64,000 bases of DNA from Symbiodinium kawagutii (GCA_009767595.1 VSDK01015536.1:825939-889938), one strand, 5' to 3'; positions 22,050-34,264 are shown, numbered from the stretch's first letter. A program made the numbers and translations. Notes: generated from the sequence alone by a model not told the origin.

Positions 22050-22826
22050 GTAGGGGTGCGGCGAGGGCAACAAGAACCCAATTTTCAGTACCTGAATGCC
22101 TGACCTCCTTGTGCCATTGGTTTGGAGCAGTTTCTGGCAGAACCTGGCACGCTTAGGCGCGCTTATGCACGCGCGCCATGCACGCTTGTGTTTGGAACGA
22201 AAGTCCGGAAATGTTGAGGTGAATTGGACACGTTTGGCAATATCCCGTTTGAAACTGGGGCCCTAGCTCTGAGAGATTCTGGTCACACGCTGGCCAGTTT
22301 TCTTTGCGCGTGCCATGGCAACAGGATACAATTCTGGTCACAAGGATCCAGGATGTGAAATGCCAAGAATCTGTCCAGTCTACTAGGAACATCTATCAAC
22401 CTTCAATTTGACCAATGCCAAACTTCAATTGCATTGTCATTGTCACTATTGTCTTTCGCTCATCATTTGTGGGGAGTCCTATCAGCCAAGCAGGACCTGC
22501 AGGGTATGACACCACTAGGGTTTCACCCATTCAGATTGCAAGTTGGGTGTGTCAACATATCTATGTTGTAACCCCCGGAAAACATCCGAAAACGGCCATG
22601 ATCTGCAAAAAACAAAAAAACCAATCGGGATGCTTTGGGTACACCATGGTACCTGCATGGTGACAGAGCTATCATAGCGGCGACAGTTGCAACCATTTGC
22701 AACCCATCTTTCCTACAAATGTTTTTGTGTTTCTGGGAACATCTACGGGAAACCCTGCATTTGCTGGTTGAAACAAGGCGTTCCAATGGAGATTTTCCCC
22801 GGAAAATCCGCCCGTGCATCTTGCAG

Positions 22827-23183
22827 GACCCTCCGGATGACCAGGCCTGTGCCGTTGCTTCTTTGAAGGAAAAGTTACAGCTTTGCGCTGAAGGCGCAGC
22901 CGAGGTGTTTGTCGGCATGGATCTATTGGGGGGTTACTAGCCATTCACTGACCATCTCCAGCTATCTCCAGACATCTCCAGCTATCTCCGGACATCTCCA
23001 GCTATCTCCAGACATCTCCAGCTATCTCCGGATATCTCCAGACATATCCATATTTTTTAAAAAGACCAGCTACTGTAACTGCGCACCCAGCTGACTATCG
23101 ACAAGCTCATCGTAGTACCTGCAGTTCTGGGAGTGATCAACAAGTTGCAGACAGCCATCCACAAGTTCGACCCGTTCATTTGA
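22827..23183 (+). CDS. Last two exons of an unnamed gene
   Basis: Exon n-1 (22827-22904) starts AG|G and gives 26 codons in phase 0 (DPPDDQACAVASLKEKLQLC then AEGAAE), ending GAG|GTGTTT. Exon n (23091-23183) starts after CCCAG in phase 0 and reads LTIDKLIVVPAVLGVINKLQ then TAIHKFDPFI and a TGA stop at 23181-23183. The 186-bp GT-AG intron between them is largely the 10-bp minisatellite at 22951-23050. I do not recognise the protein. It marks a 3' gene end on the + strand. Confidence 0.55.
22951..23050. repeat. 10-bp minisatellite inside a short intron
   Basis: Ten or so copies of (C/T)ATCTCC(A/G)GN alternate as CATCTCCAGC and TATCTCCAGA/GGA, giving a 20- to 40-bp higher-order pattern. It fills most of the intron 22905-23090. 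Confidence 0.85.
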
Positions 23184-24020
23184 CTGGTGTGGTAACAATG
23201 AGTCATGGTTCAGTCCCTATGGTAAATACATCAATAAGTCTACCAAGCTCTAACATAGATACATATGATTTCCATACCTCCTATGGTATTTGATTTGAAT
23301 GAAACTTGTTAGTATATTAGCTTAGACTTATTCATTCCTTTATTTTGATTAGATAAGTTTAATCATTGGAGTTTAACTTACTGTGATTTATATGCACTTC
23401 TTAGCTTATTAGTTTTATTGGGTAGACTTATTGAAACTTTATTCCACAAGTCCAGCTAATCATTTTACAAGTCTACATCAACTACATGAAGATTCGACCT
23501 TCATCCTAAAGTAATCAGACTTAACAAGCAAGCATCCCTATGAAGTCATCAGTTTTCACAAGCAACCGTCACCATAAACTAGTCACTCAACAAGCTAGCA
23601 GTCGGTTAATAGTAGCTTAACAAGCCAAACATCCCACATTGAACTCATCAGTTGCTGTGCGCCAGGGCACGAGGAAATCTGCGAAGACGTTCGGGGAAAC
23701 GCGTCGCGTTTCGGTGGCCATGACATGTCTCCAGTCCTGAGGCGAATGCGGACAGGGAACAGAATCGTGGAGAAGTGGAGGTGTCATTGTTTCCTGTGTA
23801 TATGGTGGTTTCTTACCATGGGGAACCCACGGGAACCCCAGAGTTATGATTGGTGGGTATACGGTATATATATATATATATATATTAGTTAGATAAATCA
23901 ATATACATTGAATACAAACACTATTTTTCATACAGTATAGAATATAGATATGTATAAATTGTAGATCATGGGATAGTTATCTACTCACAATATGTAGTCA
24001 TTTGTTCCCTTAAAGTGTAA
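23184..24020. other. Intergenic or intronic; little seen
   Basis: 23220-23620 is AT-rich with TTAGTTTATT-type words. A GC-rich island at 23645-23800 has two competing open + frames (for example HEEICEDVRGNASRFGGHDM), perhaps an exon. A TA run lies at 23864-23884. Confidence 0.4.
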
Positions 24021-24539
24021 TGTAGTGCTTCGCCCACTGGCAAACGGCAGCAGGGTTGGGAGCACCCTCTGTTGCATGCAAACGACCGTAACAGCGTGCA
24101 TGCACCATCCATGGTTCTGCAGGCGTCTATCTGTGGCTTCATCCCTGGAAAAAAAGTTTGGAACTTTTCCGGGGCACAAATGGGTCGGAGCGAAGGGATC
24201 TTTTCGACAAAACCCAGCTATTTGCGTCATTTTGTACACCTCCGAAGCAGCAAACATCTTAATACCCATGGTTTTTGCGCATCAAGTGTTCAAAACGTCA
24301 GGTTGTACAAGCTTTCTTTTAGCAAAAAGCACGGTATTTACATGTATTGACACGTGTTTTCCGAAATAATGTTTGTCAAGACAATTTTAGCAAAAACACT
24401 GTAAATTATAATGTTTTGCAACTTGCTCCAAGCAAAAAAAACAGCTCAAAACCATGCCCCCACCTCCACAAATCCGGTCCTTTCCGGAGCCGGGATTTTT
24501 TTGACATTTGTCCGTTTTTCCCCTTCCTTATTTATTGTT

Positions 24540-24779
24540 ATCCCCACCCAATTCAATGATTTATTGAAATTCTCCTCATCCCGATCTTGCCGTCTCTATG
24601 AGTCGTCAAAGGCTCAAAAACGGCTCGAAATGCAGGCGAGAATGTCATTTGTTCAAAAACACATGCAAAAACCAGGGAAAAATGGCATAAGAAGCGCGAC
24701 CCCGGATAGCAAGCCAGGCTTGGTATGGGTTTCTGGCACGCGTCGCTGGGATTTACATGTAGACTGGGCTAAAGCCTAA
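24540..24779 (+). CDS. Coding region with possible AP2-like motif
   Basis: The + frame ends ...CRLYESSKAQKRLEMQARMS, later PGLVWVSGTRRWDLHVDWAK before a stop. The 'G.VW.....RW...V.W' pattern resembles the short AP2/ERF-like DNA-binding repeats that are common in dinoflagellates. Only one motif is seen and it lacks flanking support. A second open frame (24780-25133) follows immediately. This part of the window lacks low-complexity sequence, so an intronless or transferred fragment is possible. Confidence 0.35.
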   Translation: MPTQFNDLLKFSSSRSCRLYESSKAQKRLEMQARMSFVQKHMQKPGKNGIRSATPDSKPGLVWVSGTRRWDLHVDWAKA

Positions 24780-25133
24780 GTGCCGCCGACCCCGCTTTCT
24801 GGGGTGCCAGCCGGAAATTCATGGCCCAATGTCAAAGCCAAGAGCTGGGTTGGCATATGGAGGGGTCAGTTCGAAGCCTGGCGATGGTTTTTGACATCGC
24901 AACACCGCACACCAGGTCCTGTGGAGAGCGCATTGGGAATCTGTCGGGGAAACTCTTCACCTTGGAGGACCGCCTTGATCTCAGGTGGGTGTCATCAATG
25001 GCTTCGTGGAAAGGGCGAGCAGGGTCAAAAGCATCAACCAATTAGCACTTGGGTAGGTGATCATCATCCGGCGCAGATTGTTCTATTCACTATTCATTTG
25101 GAGGATGTGAACGGCCAGGGTATGGGGTATTGA

Positions 25134-26650
25134 CCAGCGGCCGAAAGACTATGGGTCACAACCAATAGCAACAGTCAATACCTAAAGGTCAATCATTTGC
25201 CGAATGGTCGATCATGGGTGGTATGCCAGCAGGACTGGTGGATAGACCAAGTGTTCTCTTTTGATGGTCATAAATAAACTCTTGTCATTTCCTTTCGTGG
25301 GCAAAATCGGAAAGGAAACTATATCAATTTTGTGGCGTCATATCTTTCTTGTTGACTATTTTTCTGCCATCGCAATGGCGCTATGACCAACAATGTCCGC
25401 GTGGTGAAAACTTTGGCTGTTATCTTTTGTTCATTGGCTTTAGCTAAAACAATTTTGCTTAAACAAGTTGCTGTACTCGCTTGGCTGCTTTCAACCAGAG
25501 CATCTCACAACTTGCCACCATGGCTAATCAATGCCGTTTTGAAACTTCACGCAACCTGAAAGTGGAACACAAAAGCCACAGCCATCATTGTTTCTGTTGG
25601 AGAGTTTCCATTTTCTGAGTGCTTGTAAAACTGGCATGTTTCACAAATTTCTTTTGAACCAACTTCGGTAGTTGACAAACATCTTGATATGTACATGTGG
25701 ACGTTTGAATTTGCATATATAAATATACGCTTGTTTAAATATGCAAAATATCAATCTAGTCAGCGAAAGCCAATCATGATTGCCAGCCGCTCGTAACTAT
25801 AATTGTATGCCATCATCGACCGTCAAGAACCATCGTCAACCATCATGATCAGACTTATCAATCACTAAACACTTTTAGCCATTCAATAGATACTAAGTCA
25901 CCATACTACTAAACCAGTGCCGAACATCATTCTCAACAAACGTCATTCCTAGTAATTTTGATAGCCATGATCAATGGTTCTTATCCCTTTTTGCTTGTCA
26001 TTTACAATTGATCAACCACCAGCAACCATCGATTCGGCAGCTTATTTACATTAGCAAGCACTGTTCATCAACCATTCACCACCATTAAGTATCACTAAAC
26101 CACTCAGAGCCATCATGAACAACCAACGACAACAATCATTGCCCTTTCTATTGCCAAACCGTTGTTAACAACCAGAGTTACTCTTTATGATCATGTCCAT
26201 CAACCATCATTGTCGCTTACTATCTCTGCTATATATCTACCTTTATAAACTATTCCTAAGCATTACAATCAACCAGTGCTCACCACATTTCAACCAATGA
26301 ATCATTACAACCAATGAACACATAAGCTCATGTTACAACATTAGTATTCCAAACCAATATCGTGATCATCATTAAAAATCATTCTGAATCATTTCACGTT
26401 GCAACGTTATTATTCCTGACCATTATGATGATCATCATTGTCAGCCATCATAATTAATTATTCCTAACCATTGGTTGATATTGCTGGTTATTATCTCGGT
26501 CATACATCAGCCATGATAAATCAGTCCACACCATTGATAATCATTAAACCATTCTTACCCATTGATGTATAATCATTGTCAACCCATTCTTGTTGATCAA
26601 CCAATCATCAACCCATGGTAATCAGCATCATTAAACCATCATTTATCATT

Positions 26651-26697
<47 letters not shown>

Positions 26698-26980
26698 TTT
26701 AATCATTTTTCATCATGATGATTAACATCGTTAAACCACATTAAACCATCATTATCACGGTTTAAACAATGGTAATCATCATCATGAAGCCATCATTATC
26801 AACCATATCAACCCATTTCTTGTCAATTATCAACCTATCATCAACCAGATTAAACCATCATTAAACCATCACTTCACCATCATTATCAACCATTGCATTA
26901 AACATATTAAACCATCATTTAACAAGATTACCATTGCGATCATCATTGGTTGATCCATTCTGTCCTCAAGCCCTAAGCAG
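25134..26980. other. Non-coding; long CCATCATTAAACC-type tract
   Basis: 25134-25780 is unremarkable. From 25790 to 26935 the + strand is made of AACCATCA, CATTAAACCATC and similar words with few Gs. No supported gene. Confidence 0.55.
26650..26694. repeat. (CAT)n microsatellite
   Basis: About fifteen perfect ATC/CAT units inside the CCATCA-rich tract. Confidence 0.95.
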
Positions 26981-27123
26981 ACGCCACGAGTGCGTTGGAG
27001 GATCAGCTGATTCTTCGAGGCGGTGCGTTGCAGCGCACCGAGGACGGAAAGTGGTTCACCCGGTCACGGTGGGAAGGCGGGCCGTTCGCCGTCTCGAGAC
27101 GTGGGGCGAAGGGCGCGAAAATC
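26981..27123 (+). CDS. Exon between mirror-image low-complexity introns
   Basis: A GC-rich island starting after CTAAGCAG. The + frame reads ALEDQLILRGGALQRTEDGK then WFTRSRWEGGPFAVSRRGAK and meets ATC|GTAGCG at 27124. An internal AG|G (TTGGAG|GAT at 27000) may be the true start. Charged, Gly-rich protein of unknown family. The intron to the left is CCATCA-rich, the one to the right TGGTAT-rich. Confidence 0.55.
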
Positions 27124-28450
27124 GTAGCGGTGGATAGGGGCTTCAACTGGGGGTATGATAGGGTATCAACTAGGGGCTTCAACTAGGGGTATAGGGTATT
27201 TTGTTGATATAGTTGGTATGGTTGCTATCAATATACTAGGGGTATGATAGGGTTCACTGATTGCTTAATGATAGGGCTTATTGGTATTTGTTGATGGTGC
27301 CTTAATAGTATCCATTGATGGTATTTTAATGGTATTTTGACGTATCTTAAGGAATGGTTCACTATCAAAATACCGCTACTATTTCAACTCTTAAGCAAGC
27401 CTATCAACTATATTTTGATAGGGGTATCAGCCTCTAGAGTGGTTAGTGGTATTTGTTAATGGTATTTTATTAATGGTATTGATAGTATCCCAATGGTATC
27501 ATGATATCTTGATGGTATCTGAATTAATGGTCTCTTATTGATGGTATTGATGATATCCATTGACGGTATTGAATGTTGCAACCAACCACTATTTTCCAAA
27601 GGTCGCTGGTATCACTGGTTAATGTCACAAGAGTCAATTTTAACTGATGGTAGATAACAATGGTATATTAGTAGTGGTCAATAGTGATTAGTCAACTGCT
27701 CAATAGTGGTCAGTGTTCCACGCATGAATGTTAAATCATGGTATTCAAGGTTGATTTTACTGGATGAACGGTGTTAATAGTGGGCTATCGTGGTCAATGT
27801 TACACATGTTAATGCTATGTTACAGTGCTAAAAAGGTTCTCTTACTGTCATTTCTCATTCATAGTGATAATATGTAGTGAAGAGTGGTGAATGTTATCTA
27901 GCGTTGATCTTGTTTATGAACATCAGATTTTACTTTCGTTGACTTCTGTTGCTTTGTGTTATTGATCGTGGTGTGGGGATGAGTTGTGAAGGAGACACAT
28001 GGTGACTGGCTACTGTTTCAAGAGTTAGTTTTATTCGATGGTATTAATGGCGATTTACAATCAATAATGAAAGAGAGTGCTTAGGAGTGGTGAATGATAG
28101 TCATCGACCATCCATTCTGAGTAATGGTGGCTGAGAATGGTGAATAAGCAGGAATTCTATTGGTTATCCACTATCAATATACATCAACTGGTTGGTGATT
28201 CTAGCTGGTAGTTGTTGAAGATTGCTGTTTTTCGCATCTTTTGACAAGGTAAAACAATAAGGATGTATGAACAAAAAATCGTAGTCAACCCTGGTCTATA
28301 CTGGTTGATGGTGGCCGAGAACTGTAGGGGGCTGGGGACAATAGCCATGAACCAACCGACCAATCTGAGGAAGCTGTAGCGATCTCCCCAAATCACTGCT
28401 GGCTCGGGTATCCCCAGTCAAAACATACAGCTGACTCTCTTGATTTATGT
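27124..28450. other. Non-coding, TGGTATT/GTTAATGG-rich
   Basis: Low-complexity G/T/A sequence (GGGGTATGATAGGGT, TTAATGGTATTGATAG). No supported gene to 28470. Confidence 0.55.
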
Positions 28451-28494
28451 TGTGAGTCTACACTTGACAGCTTGACGAATCAACTGAGTAATCT

Positions 28495-28705
28495 TGGCAC
28501 CGTCGCTTGGTTGATGCAGTTGATGCGTGGCATCACTCCGAGTCAAAACAGCTTGCAGGAGGACGCCGGCCCGGCCATTGAGATTGCTCCGCACGGTCAA
28601 CAGGCCACAGAGATCACAGAAGTCCAAAACTTTGTTCAGGTAGCACTTGGTCAAGAACCTCTTCAAAAGAAAAGGCAACTCAGACAGTTCTTGGGTTTTG
28701 GATAG
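28495..28705 (+). CDS. Coding-like frame, strand uncertain
   Basis: The + frame contains QEDAGPAIEIAPHGQQATEI then VQNFVQVALGQEPLQKKRQL and a stop near 28705. The antisense frame (28445-28762) is open as well and also protein-like. No family assigned to either. Confidence 0.35.
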
Positions 28706-28782
28706 TTTTCCTATCGAAAATGAAAGAAAACAATGTAGAAACATACAGCTATCCTTCAGCATCCTATGGTTGTTATTGCTAG

Positions 28783-29325
28783 CGTCGCAACGAAGGGCGC
28801 GGGGGAAAACGCGTGTTTTTGTGGTTTTGATGTTGCGTCTACGTGGAGGTTGGGGGGTGGGGTGGGGTGGGGTGGGGTGGGGTGGGGTGGGGTGGGGTGG
28901 GGTGGGGTGGGGTGGGGTGGGGTGGGGTGGGGTGGGGTGGGGTGGGGTGGGGTGGGATCAACCCGGAATTGTTTGAATATGTTTTTTAGTGGATGTTCAG
29001 ACGAAATGCAGGCTCCGATCTGTGGAAGATCATGCCAAGTCTGTTCCATCCATGAATGTGCAGCAGAAGATGAGCGCTGCAAAACATTGCATGCAGCACA
29101 GTCGGGATGCTGAGGATGATCACGGAAGCAAAGATTGGTGCAATATGAAGGATGAAGATGCAGATGATGATGAGAATGAATGTGATGACTGTGATGATGA
29201 TGGTGATTATGAGAATGATGATGATGGTGATTATGAGAATGATGATGATGGTGATGATGATGATGATGCTGATGATGTTATGATTTGTGCAATGTTCAAA
29301 TCGTCCCGCGCCCTTCGTGGCGACG
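28783..29325. mobile_element. TIR-bounded block of 543 bp
   Basis: The 21-bp left end (28783-28803, CGTCGCAACGAAGGGCGCGG plus G) and right end (29305-29325) are reverse complements at 20 of 21 positions. Inside lie the GGGGT array and a GAT-rich stretch. TTCCTATCGAAAAT lies outside both ends (28708-28721, 29347-29360) and again near 29379. No transposase. Confidence 0.5.
28852..28956. repeat. (GGGGT)n array, about 20 copies
   Basis: Near-perfect pentanucleotide array, G-rich on the + strand, with clear G-quadruplex potential. The same pentamer appears in short form in the 73-bp repeat at 17.8 kb. The GWGGV-repeat ORFs are artefacts. Confidence 0.95.
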
Positions 29326-29444
29326 TGACCTTGTTATTTGCATATCTTCCTATCGAAAATCCAGGAAAATCCGATGTTTTCCTATCGAAAAATCCCACGT
29401 TCGAAGCGTCGGAAATCGCGGCTGTTGGCTCCGCAGACTCCCAG

Positions 29445-29559
29445 GGAGCCACGAACCGCACGAGGCTTCGGCAGCGACGCGGCAGAAGGCCGAAGAAGCG
29501 GCGGAACGCGCCCTGATGCAACACGCGCGCTTCGGGCCCTTGGAGGCCCCCGGCGCAGG
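29445..29559 (+). CDS. Exon, Ala/Glu-rich helix
   Basis: AG|G acceptor (CCCAG|GGA), phase-2 reading SHEPHEASAATRQKAEEAAE then RALMQHARFGPLEAPGA, and a GCAGG|GTTCAC donor. The first half looks like a charged helix or coiled coil. Unknown family; strongly coding in texture. Confidence 0.55.
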
Positions 29560-30005
29560 GTTCACGTTGAACGACGGGGGTCACCCAGCAACGCCCCATG
29601 GGGGTGGGGGTTGGTGATGGGTTCCACCCTTGGGGTAGTGGTGGTTGTTGGTTGACTGGTGGTGGTTGGTAGTTGGTGGTATTTCACTGCCAAGTGTGAT
29701 GATTAGCACAACTCAGATTCTCCAGAGCCTGGTTTTTGAGCCTATGAGCATGGAAGTTCAGCCAAATTCATATTGGCAGTTGTGTTTTTTGATCCATATG
29801 CTTTGGGCATGGTGGCTCTGGCTTCTGTGTCCTCGCCAAGACAAACATGTTTTGATCCATATGCTTTTCATTGATGCAAAGAAACATGTTCAATCTCTTG
29901 TCCTTGCCTGATAAAAAGCAGATTGCATATTGAATCTCTTGATAACAGTGGAAACGATGAATCTCTTGTCCTTTATTGATACAGCGGAAACTACGTGATT
30001 TGATG

Positions 30006-30690
30006 ATTTGTTCGTACTTTTATCGCTGGCGCACGTCGTCATGTTCAGGACTTGCGTGATGCTTTGCAGAAGAATCCTTCTTCGTATGAAGACGTGTCGG
30101 AAACTGAGCCCTTTCACGGAACCCTTCGTGGACAGTTTACACCACGATGCCTTAGCGAGTTGCGATGAGGCGCCAGTTATTTCCTCGAAGATACCGGTGG
30201 AATCCAAATCTGTACCTGCTAACGGATGAGAAGTTGAAGAACCCACCAGAGTTCAAGGCGCGCCACTGAAGAGGGAGGAACCCTGAAGTTATGCCCTTCT
30301 GCAGCATGGTGGTTGTGCGAGGAAACTGTTTTGGAGTGCTGGGGTATCTATAGTGGGGTATCCATCTACAGTCCTTGAGCGCCAAGTGACCAAACAATCC
30401 ATTTGCTTCAACCCTCCTGTGGTGTTGCATGTGTTGCCCACCCAGATATCCCAAGCCGCAGATGGTAAAGCACTTTCAGACTTGAACAGTCCATTCTGTG
30501 TTTGGTCATTTTTTGCAAGCCTTCGATTCAGAAAGTGTTGGGCATGGAATATGGAATCAGCCTTCTTGACACAGGAAGCAGTATGGCGCAAGCTTCCGAA
30601 GGCTGGGTCTTTCGGGCTCTTTCGATGGGTTTATGAGGCTGTGTTGGCCCGTGAACGGTTTGTCTTGTTCCCCGTTGCGGATCGTTGAGA
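30006..30690 (+). CDS. Coding-like block in shifting frames
   Basis: Three + frames in succession give protein-like text: VQDLRDALQKNPSSYEDVSE (stop near 30168), MRRQLFPRRYRWNPNLYLLT (from 30165) and AVWRKLPKAGSFGLFRWVYE (to a stop at 30688). The frame changes without obvious introns suggest a decayed gene or several microexons. No family was recognised. Confidence 0.35.
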
Positions 30691-31069
30691 TTGTTGTTGC
30701 TGCTGCTGTGTCTTTTGTAGTTGTTGCAGCTTGTTGGTTGCACATGGTTGTTGTTAGCTCTTATCGTTGTGATTGTTGCCTGTTGCCTGTTGCTGGTTGC
30801 AGTTGTGGTAGTGGGTTTGGTTGCTGCTGCATGGTGCTGCTAAGTGAATCACTCCTGTAAGATTTGTGTAGTTTTGAATTTACATGTTTGGTTTGGTGCT
30901 GTTTGACTATGTTTGACCAATCTGGTGTGTGCATGGCATTGCATATATAGACTGATGTGCCACAAGGGAAGACTTGCGACACTTAAGCGCTTTTCAGCAA
31001 CCACGACAACCATTGAAACCATGGCGACCAAACGCAACCATGTAGATGCAACCGTCACAAGTAGCTCGC

Positions 31070-32020
31070 GCCAGCTCTAGATTATATCACCCTGTATCTT
31101 CTATCCTATCTGGGGTTCCGTTACCCCTCCATTTGCATCTACTTTAAAAGAATTCAAACATCTTCTCTCTTAGTGGTTCGTAATCTAAGCCCATTGAAGA
31201 GGCTCAACGCGACCTTGCATTTCTTTGCTGTTGATGAGGATCAATCACCATCACATGCAGTAACTTCAGCCATCCTGGTTTACTAATTAGCCATACGATG
31301 GTATAGAGATGATACTAGTTGATACTAGTTATGCTTGATTATTCGTCACTTCCTAGCCAACCATCAAGGTATGCATTGTCGCTGTTCTTATCCATGATTA
31401 CCTGTGTTTTGACCTGCCGTTCATCAACCACTTATCGACCATCATTAACCATGATTGACCATTAGTAATCATCTTTGGCCATTACCAACAATTATTACCC
31501 AGTACATCCCAGTACTAGCCAGCATGAACATGTATTCACCAGTACTAACAAGTATTAACATGTTTGCACCAGTATTGTCCAGTACTGACCAGTCTTATCC
31601 AGTAACAGTGCCAACAAGTATTAACATGTACTAACAAGTAACAATTAACATATTATATAAATATGTATAATATGTTGACAAGTCACAAGTATTAGTATAT
31701 ATATATATTGACATGTATTTAATATGTATTGTTTACATGAATTAACATGCATTCACCAATAACAAGTATCAACAATTAACAATAGCTAATGTGTATTAAC
31801 ATGTATTAACAAGGATTGTTAAGATATATTCACGAGTATAGCACGTATTCTCAAGTATTAACAGGTATTAAGCATCGTAGTTGGTTAAAGGAATCTATCT
31901 GAATTGTGGATACAAATATATTAAGATTGTTTAACAACTATATTTCTACAATATAACATGCATTAGCAACCTTGGTTAAAGAAATGACAAGCTCCGGTTG
32001 TTGTCCTGTTCGACTCCGTG
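31070..32020. other. Non-coding, AGTATTAACATGT-rich
   Basis: 31495-31870 consists of dispersed 10-15 bp phrases such as CAAGTATTAACATGTA and CCAGTACTGACCAGT. 31430-31500 is CCATCATTAACCAT-type. A TATATA run lies near 31697. No supported gene. Confidence 0.55.
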
Positions 32021-32025
32021 CCCAG

Positions 32026-32096
32026 GACACGGAAGATGATTTCGAGGCCCCTCGCAACAACTTCCGATGGAGGAGGCCCCGACGGCGGGGTCCTTG
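32026..32096 (+). CDS. Exon, acidic then Arg-rich
   Basis: AG|G acceptor (CCCAG|GAC), phase 0, DTEDDFEAPRNNFRWRRPRR R, then possible GT donors near 32097. High GC in an AT-rich setting. Unknown protein, perhaps a basic tail. Confidence 0.5.
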
Positions 32097-32139
32097 CGGC
32101 GTCTCCCAACCTCTCCCCACTGGGGTGATCCCAGGCGGT

Positions 32140-33118
32140 TCACAACGGCTAAAGTATGATTCATGATAGCCAATAGTTATGAATACTTATGAATAGTTAC
32201 GAATAGGTGCTAGTGACCACTTTATTGAGATCATTGTTGATGGTTCATGGCAAGGTTTATGATAACCTAGTTCAGTGATGATATTGATTGTTTCTAATGT
32301 TAAGGATTGGATTAGTAATTATCATTATTACAAGTAGCAACCACAATAGACCACTACTACCAACGCCACTAGTCAACCAAACAATAGTGAATTGGTTCAT
32401 ACGGGGCCGGTAATTGAATAGTAGTAGTGCCTACTCAATCAACTATTGAGAACATTCATTGTGAACTAGTCTATAGTGTCTATTCATAGTCAACTGGTTC
32501 ATAGTTGGATAGAATTGGTGATGATTGGATAGTTGTGGTGACAAAGCAGTTATGATTGACCGTATTGGTTTTCCAATAGTGATGATTTGATGACAGGATA
32601 TCAACATGGATTAGCCAAGGATGGTGGTAGATCAATGATGGTATACCGGTTGATCTTCATTTACACCTTTGTTTCAGAATGCTCGATAGGTTCTGGGTGT
32701 TTTATGATGGTTGATTTGTCATGGTTGAAGTATTATGGGAGATTGATCATGCCAGATGATATGCCGGTTGACAAATACTCGATGATTTACAGTGTTTGAG
32801 TAACAATGGCTAGTTTCTGACGTTTCATGGATGCTGGTTGATTGAGAATTAGGTTGTCAATTTTGACATGTAACAACGCTCAACAAATAGACCATGATGG
32901 CCTCTCAAATCATCGCTTAATTGATTACAGCTAGGGGTAATATTGATGAAGGACCATGATTCAACATTGTCCATGAGCATGACAATGATCAATTGCTAAC
33001 CATCAATCAAAGATGGTTAAGAAGCATGGTCAATGAATGGATGCTAATGGTTGTGGTAGATCTATACAAGCCACCTCATGGCTTACCAAGAGCTGTTGTC
33101 TGTTGTTGTGATTCCCAG
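32140..33118. other. Non-coding, TGGTTGAT-rich
   Basis: Low-complexity G/T/A-rich sequence, the reverse-strand counterpart of the CCATCA tract type. No supported gene. Confidence 0.5.
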
Positions 33119-33171
33119 GGTGGCTTATGAAGGTCTCCAAGATTTTGGAACTGCACTGCAACCTGAAAATC
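33119..33171 (+). CDS. 53-nt microexon, unknown
   Basis: AG|G acceptor (TTCCCAG|GGT), reads VAYEGLQDFGTALQPEN and ends at C|GTAGGT, a strong donor. The frame stays open to 33302, so a longer exon is possible. Confidence 0.5.
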
Positions 33172-34147
33172 GTAGGTGGCTGTTGGTTGGAAGGGAGCAA
33201 TCAGGAAGACATTCCGTTCGCCGGATAGGTGATACAAGTCCTGGAGAGACAGACAAGTGCAAAACTATCCAGATAGGTGTGTTTTTTATTGTCTTTTGGT
33301 AAGTGATGGTTTTTTTGATTTAAGTCAATTGGCTGGTGCTTAATTGATTAGTTCACGATTAGCATTAAGGATAACCAGCTGTTTTTGAACACCAAAAAAG
33401 GCGAAAAGATCACCCATTCAATGGTTTGGTTCTCCGGGGAAACCCTGGGCCCATTTGACAAAGCCCAGCGGCAACTTTAACCAGATTTAAAGGCAAACAG
33501 GCAAACACCCAGGTTTTTTTGTTGGGGGGTCAACAATCTTGCCAAGCACCAATGCAGACCAACTTGCAGAGGGTTTAGTAGACTCTTGACTGACGATGGC
33601 TTGTCATGCGGGTCTCATGGTGGGCTCACACCATCTTGTGGTCAGGAGCCAATCTCCGGCCAGACGATTGGGTAGCAAGAGGTAGAGGCCATTGGGTCGG
33701 CCTAACAATTCGTTGCCGGATTAGATGGAATGCAGCTCTGAATTGGGACAGCCGGCCCTTTGAGTGGTTTTTGTTCCCCAAGAACAATCCAGGAACGCTG
33801 TCCCGGAGCGCTCTACCTATACTATACTTCCTGTACAGTCGCGATTCACCAAAGCGCTTTCAAATCTGACAAGTGTTTGACACTTGCCGGATTTTCTGCT
33901 GGGTCAGTTGCGTCTGGCTGGGCTTTTTTATTGGGACCTTTCGCCCTTAGAATGCAGGATGTTCCAATTGTCGACATGAGTCATCACAAGTCCCCAAATC
34001 ACTGCAGTAAAGGTCTCTTCTGTAGGCTATTGTATCTGAAGATGCCGAAGCCTGGAGCAGACTTGAACAGTGTCCGCACGCCTTGATGATAGTTGTTTTA
34101 CTTTATTGTTGGGACATGCTGGGGCTCTAGTTATCATGTTGGACACC

Positions 34148-34264
34148 AAGCAAAAAGAGAACAGCAGAAAGCAGCAGTCTGCAAAAAAACAAGAAAAAGT
34201 AGCAGAAAGCAGTAGAAAGCAGCAAAAAGCAGAGCAGAAAGCAACAGAAAGCAGCAGCAAGCAT
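34148..34264. repeat. AGCAGAAAGC purine-rich repeat
   Basis: About nine imperfect copies of a 10-bp AGCAGAAAGC-like unit. It creates Lys/Gln/Ser-rich (+) and Leu/Phe/Cys-rich (-) ORFs that I take as artefacts. Confidence 0.7.

Noticed and set aside
28756..29113. Gly/Val/Trp and Pro/His repeat proteins across the GGGGT array
   Set aside because: They are open in all frames only because the pentamer lacks stops.
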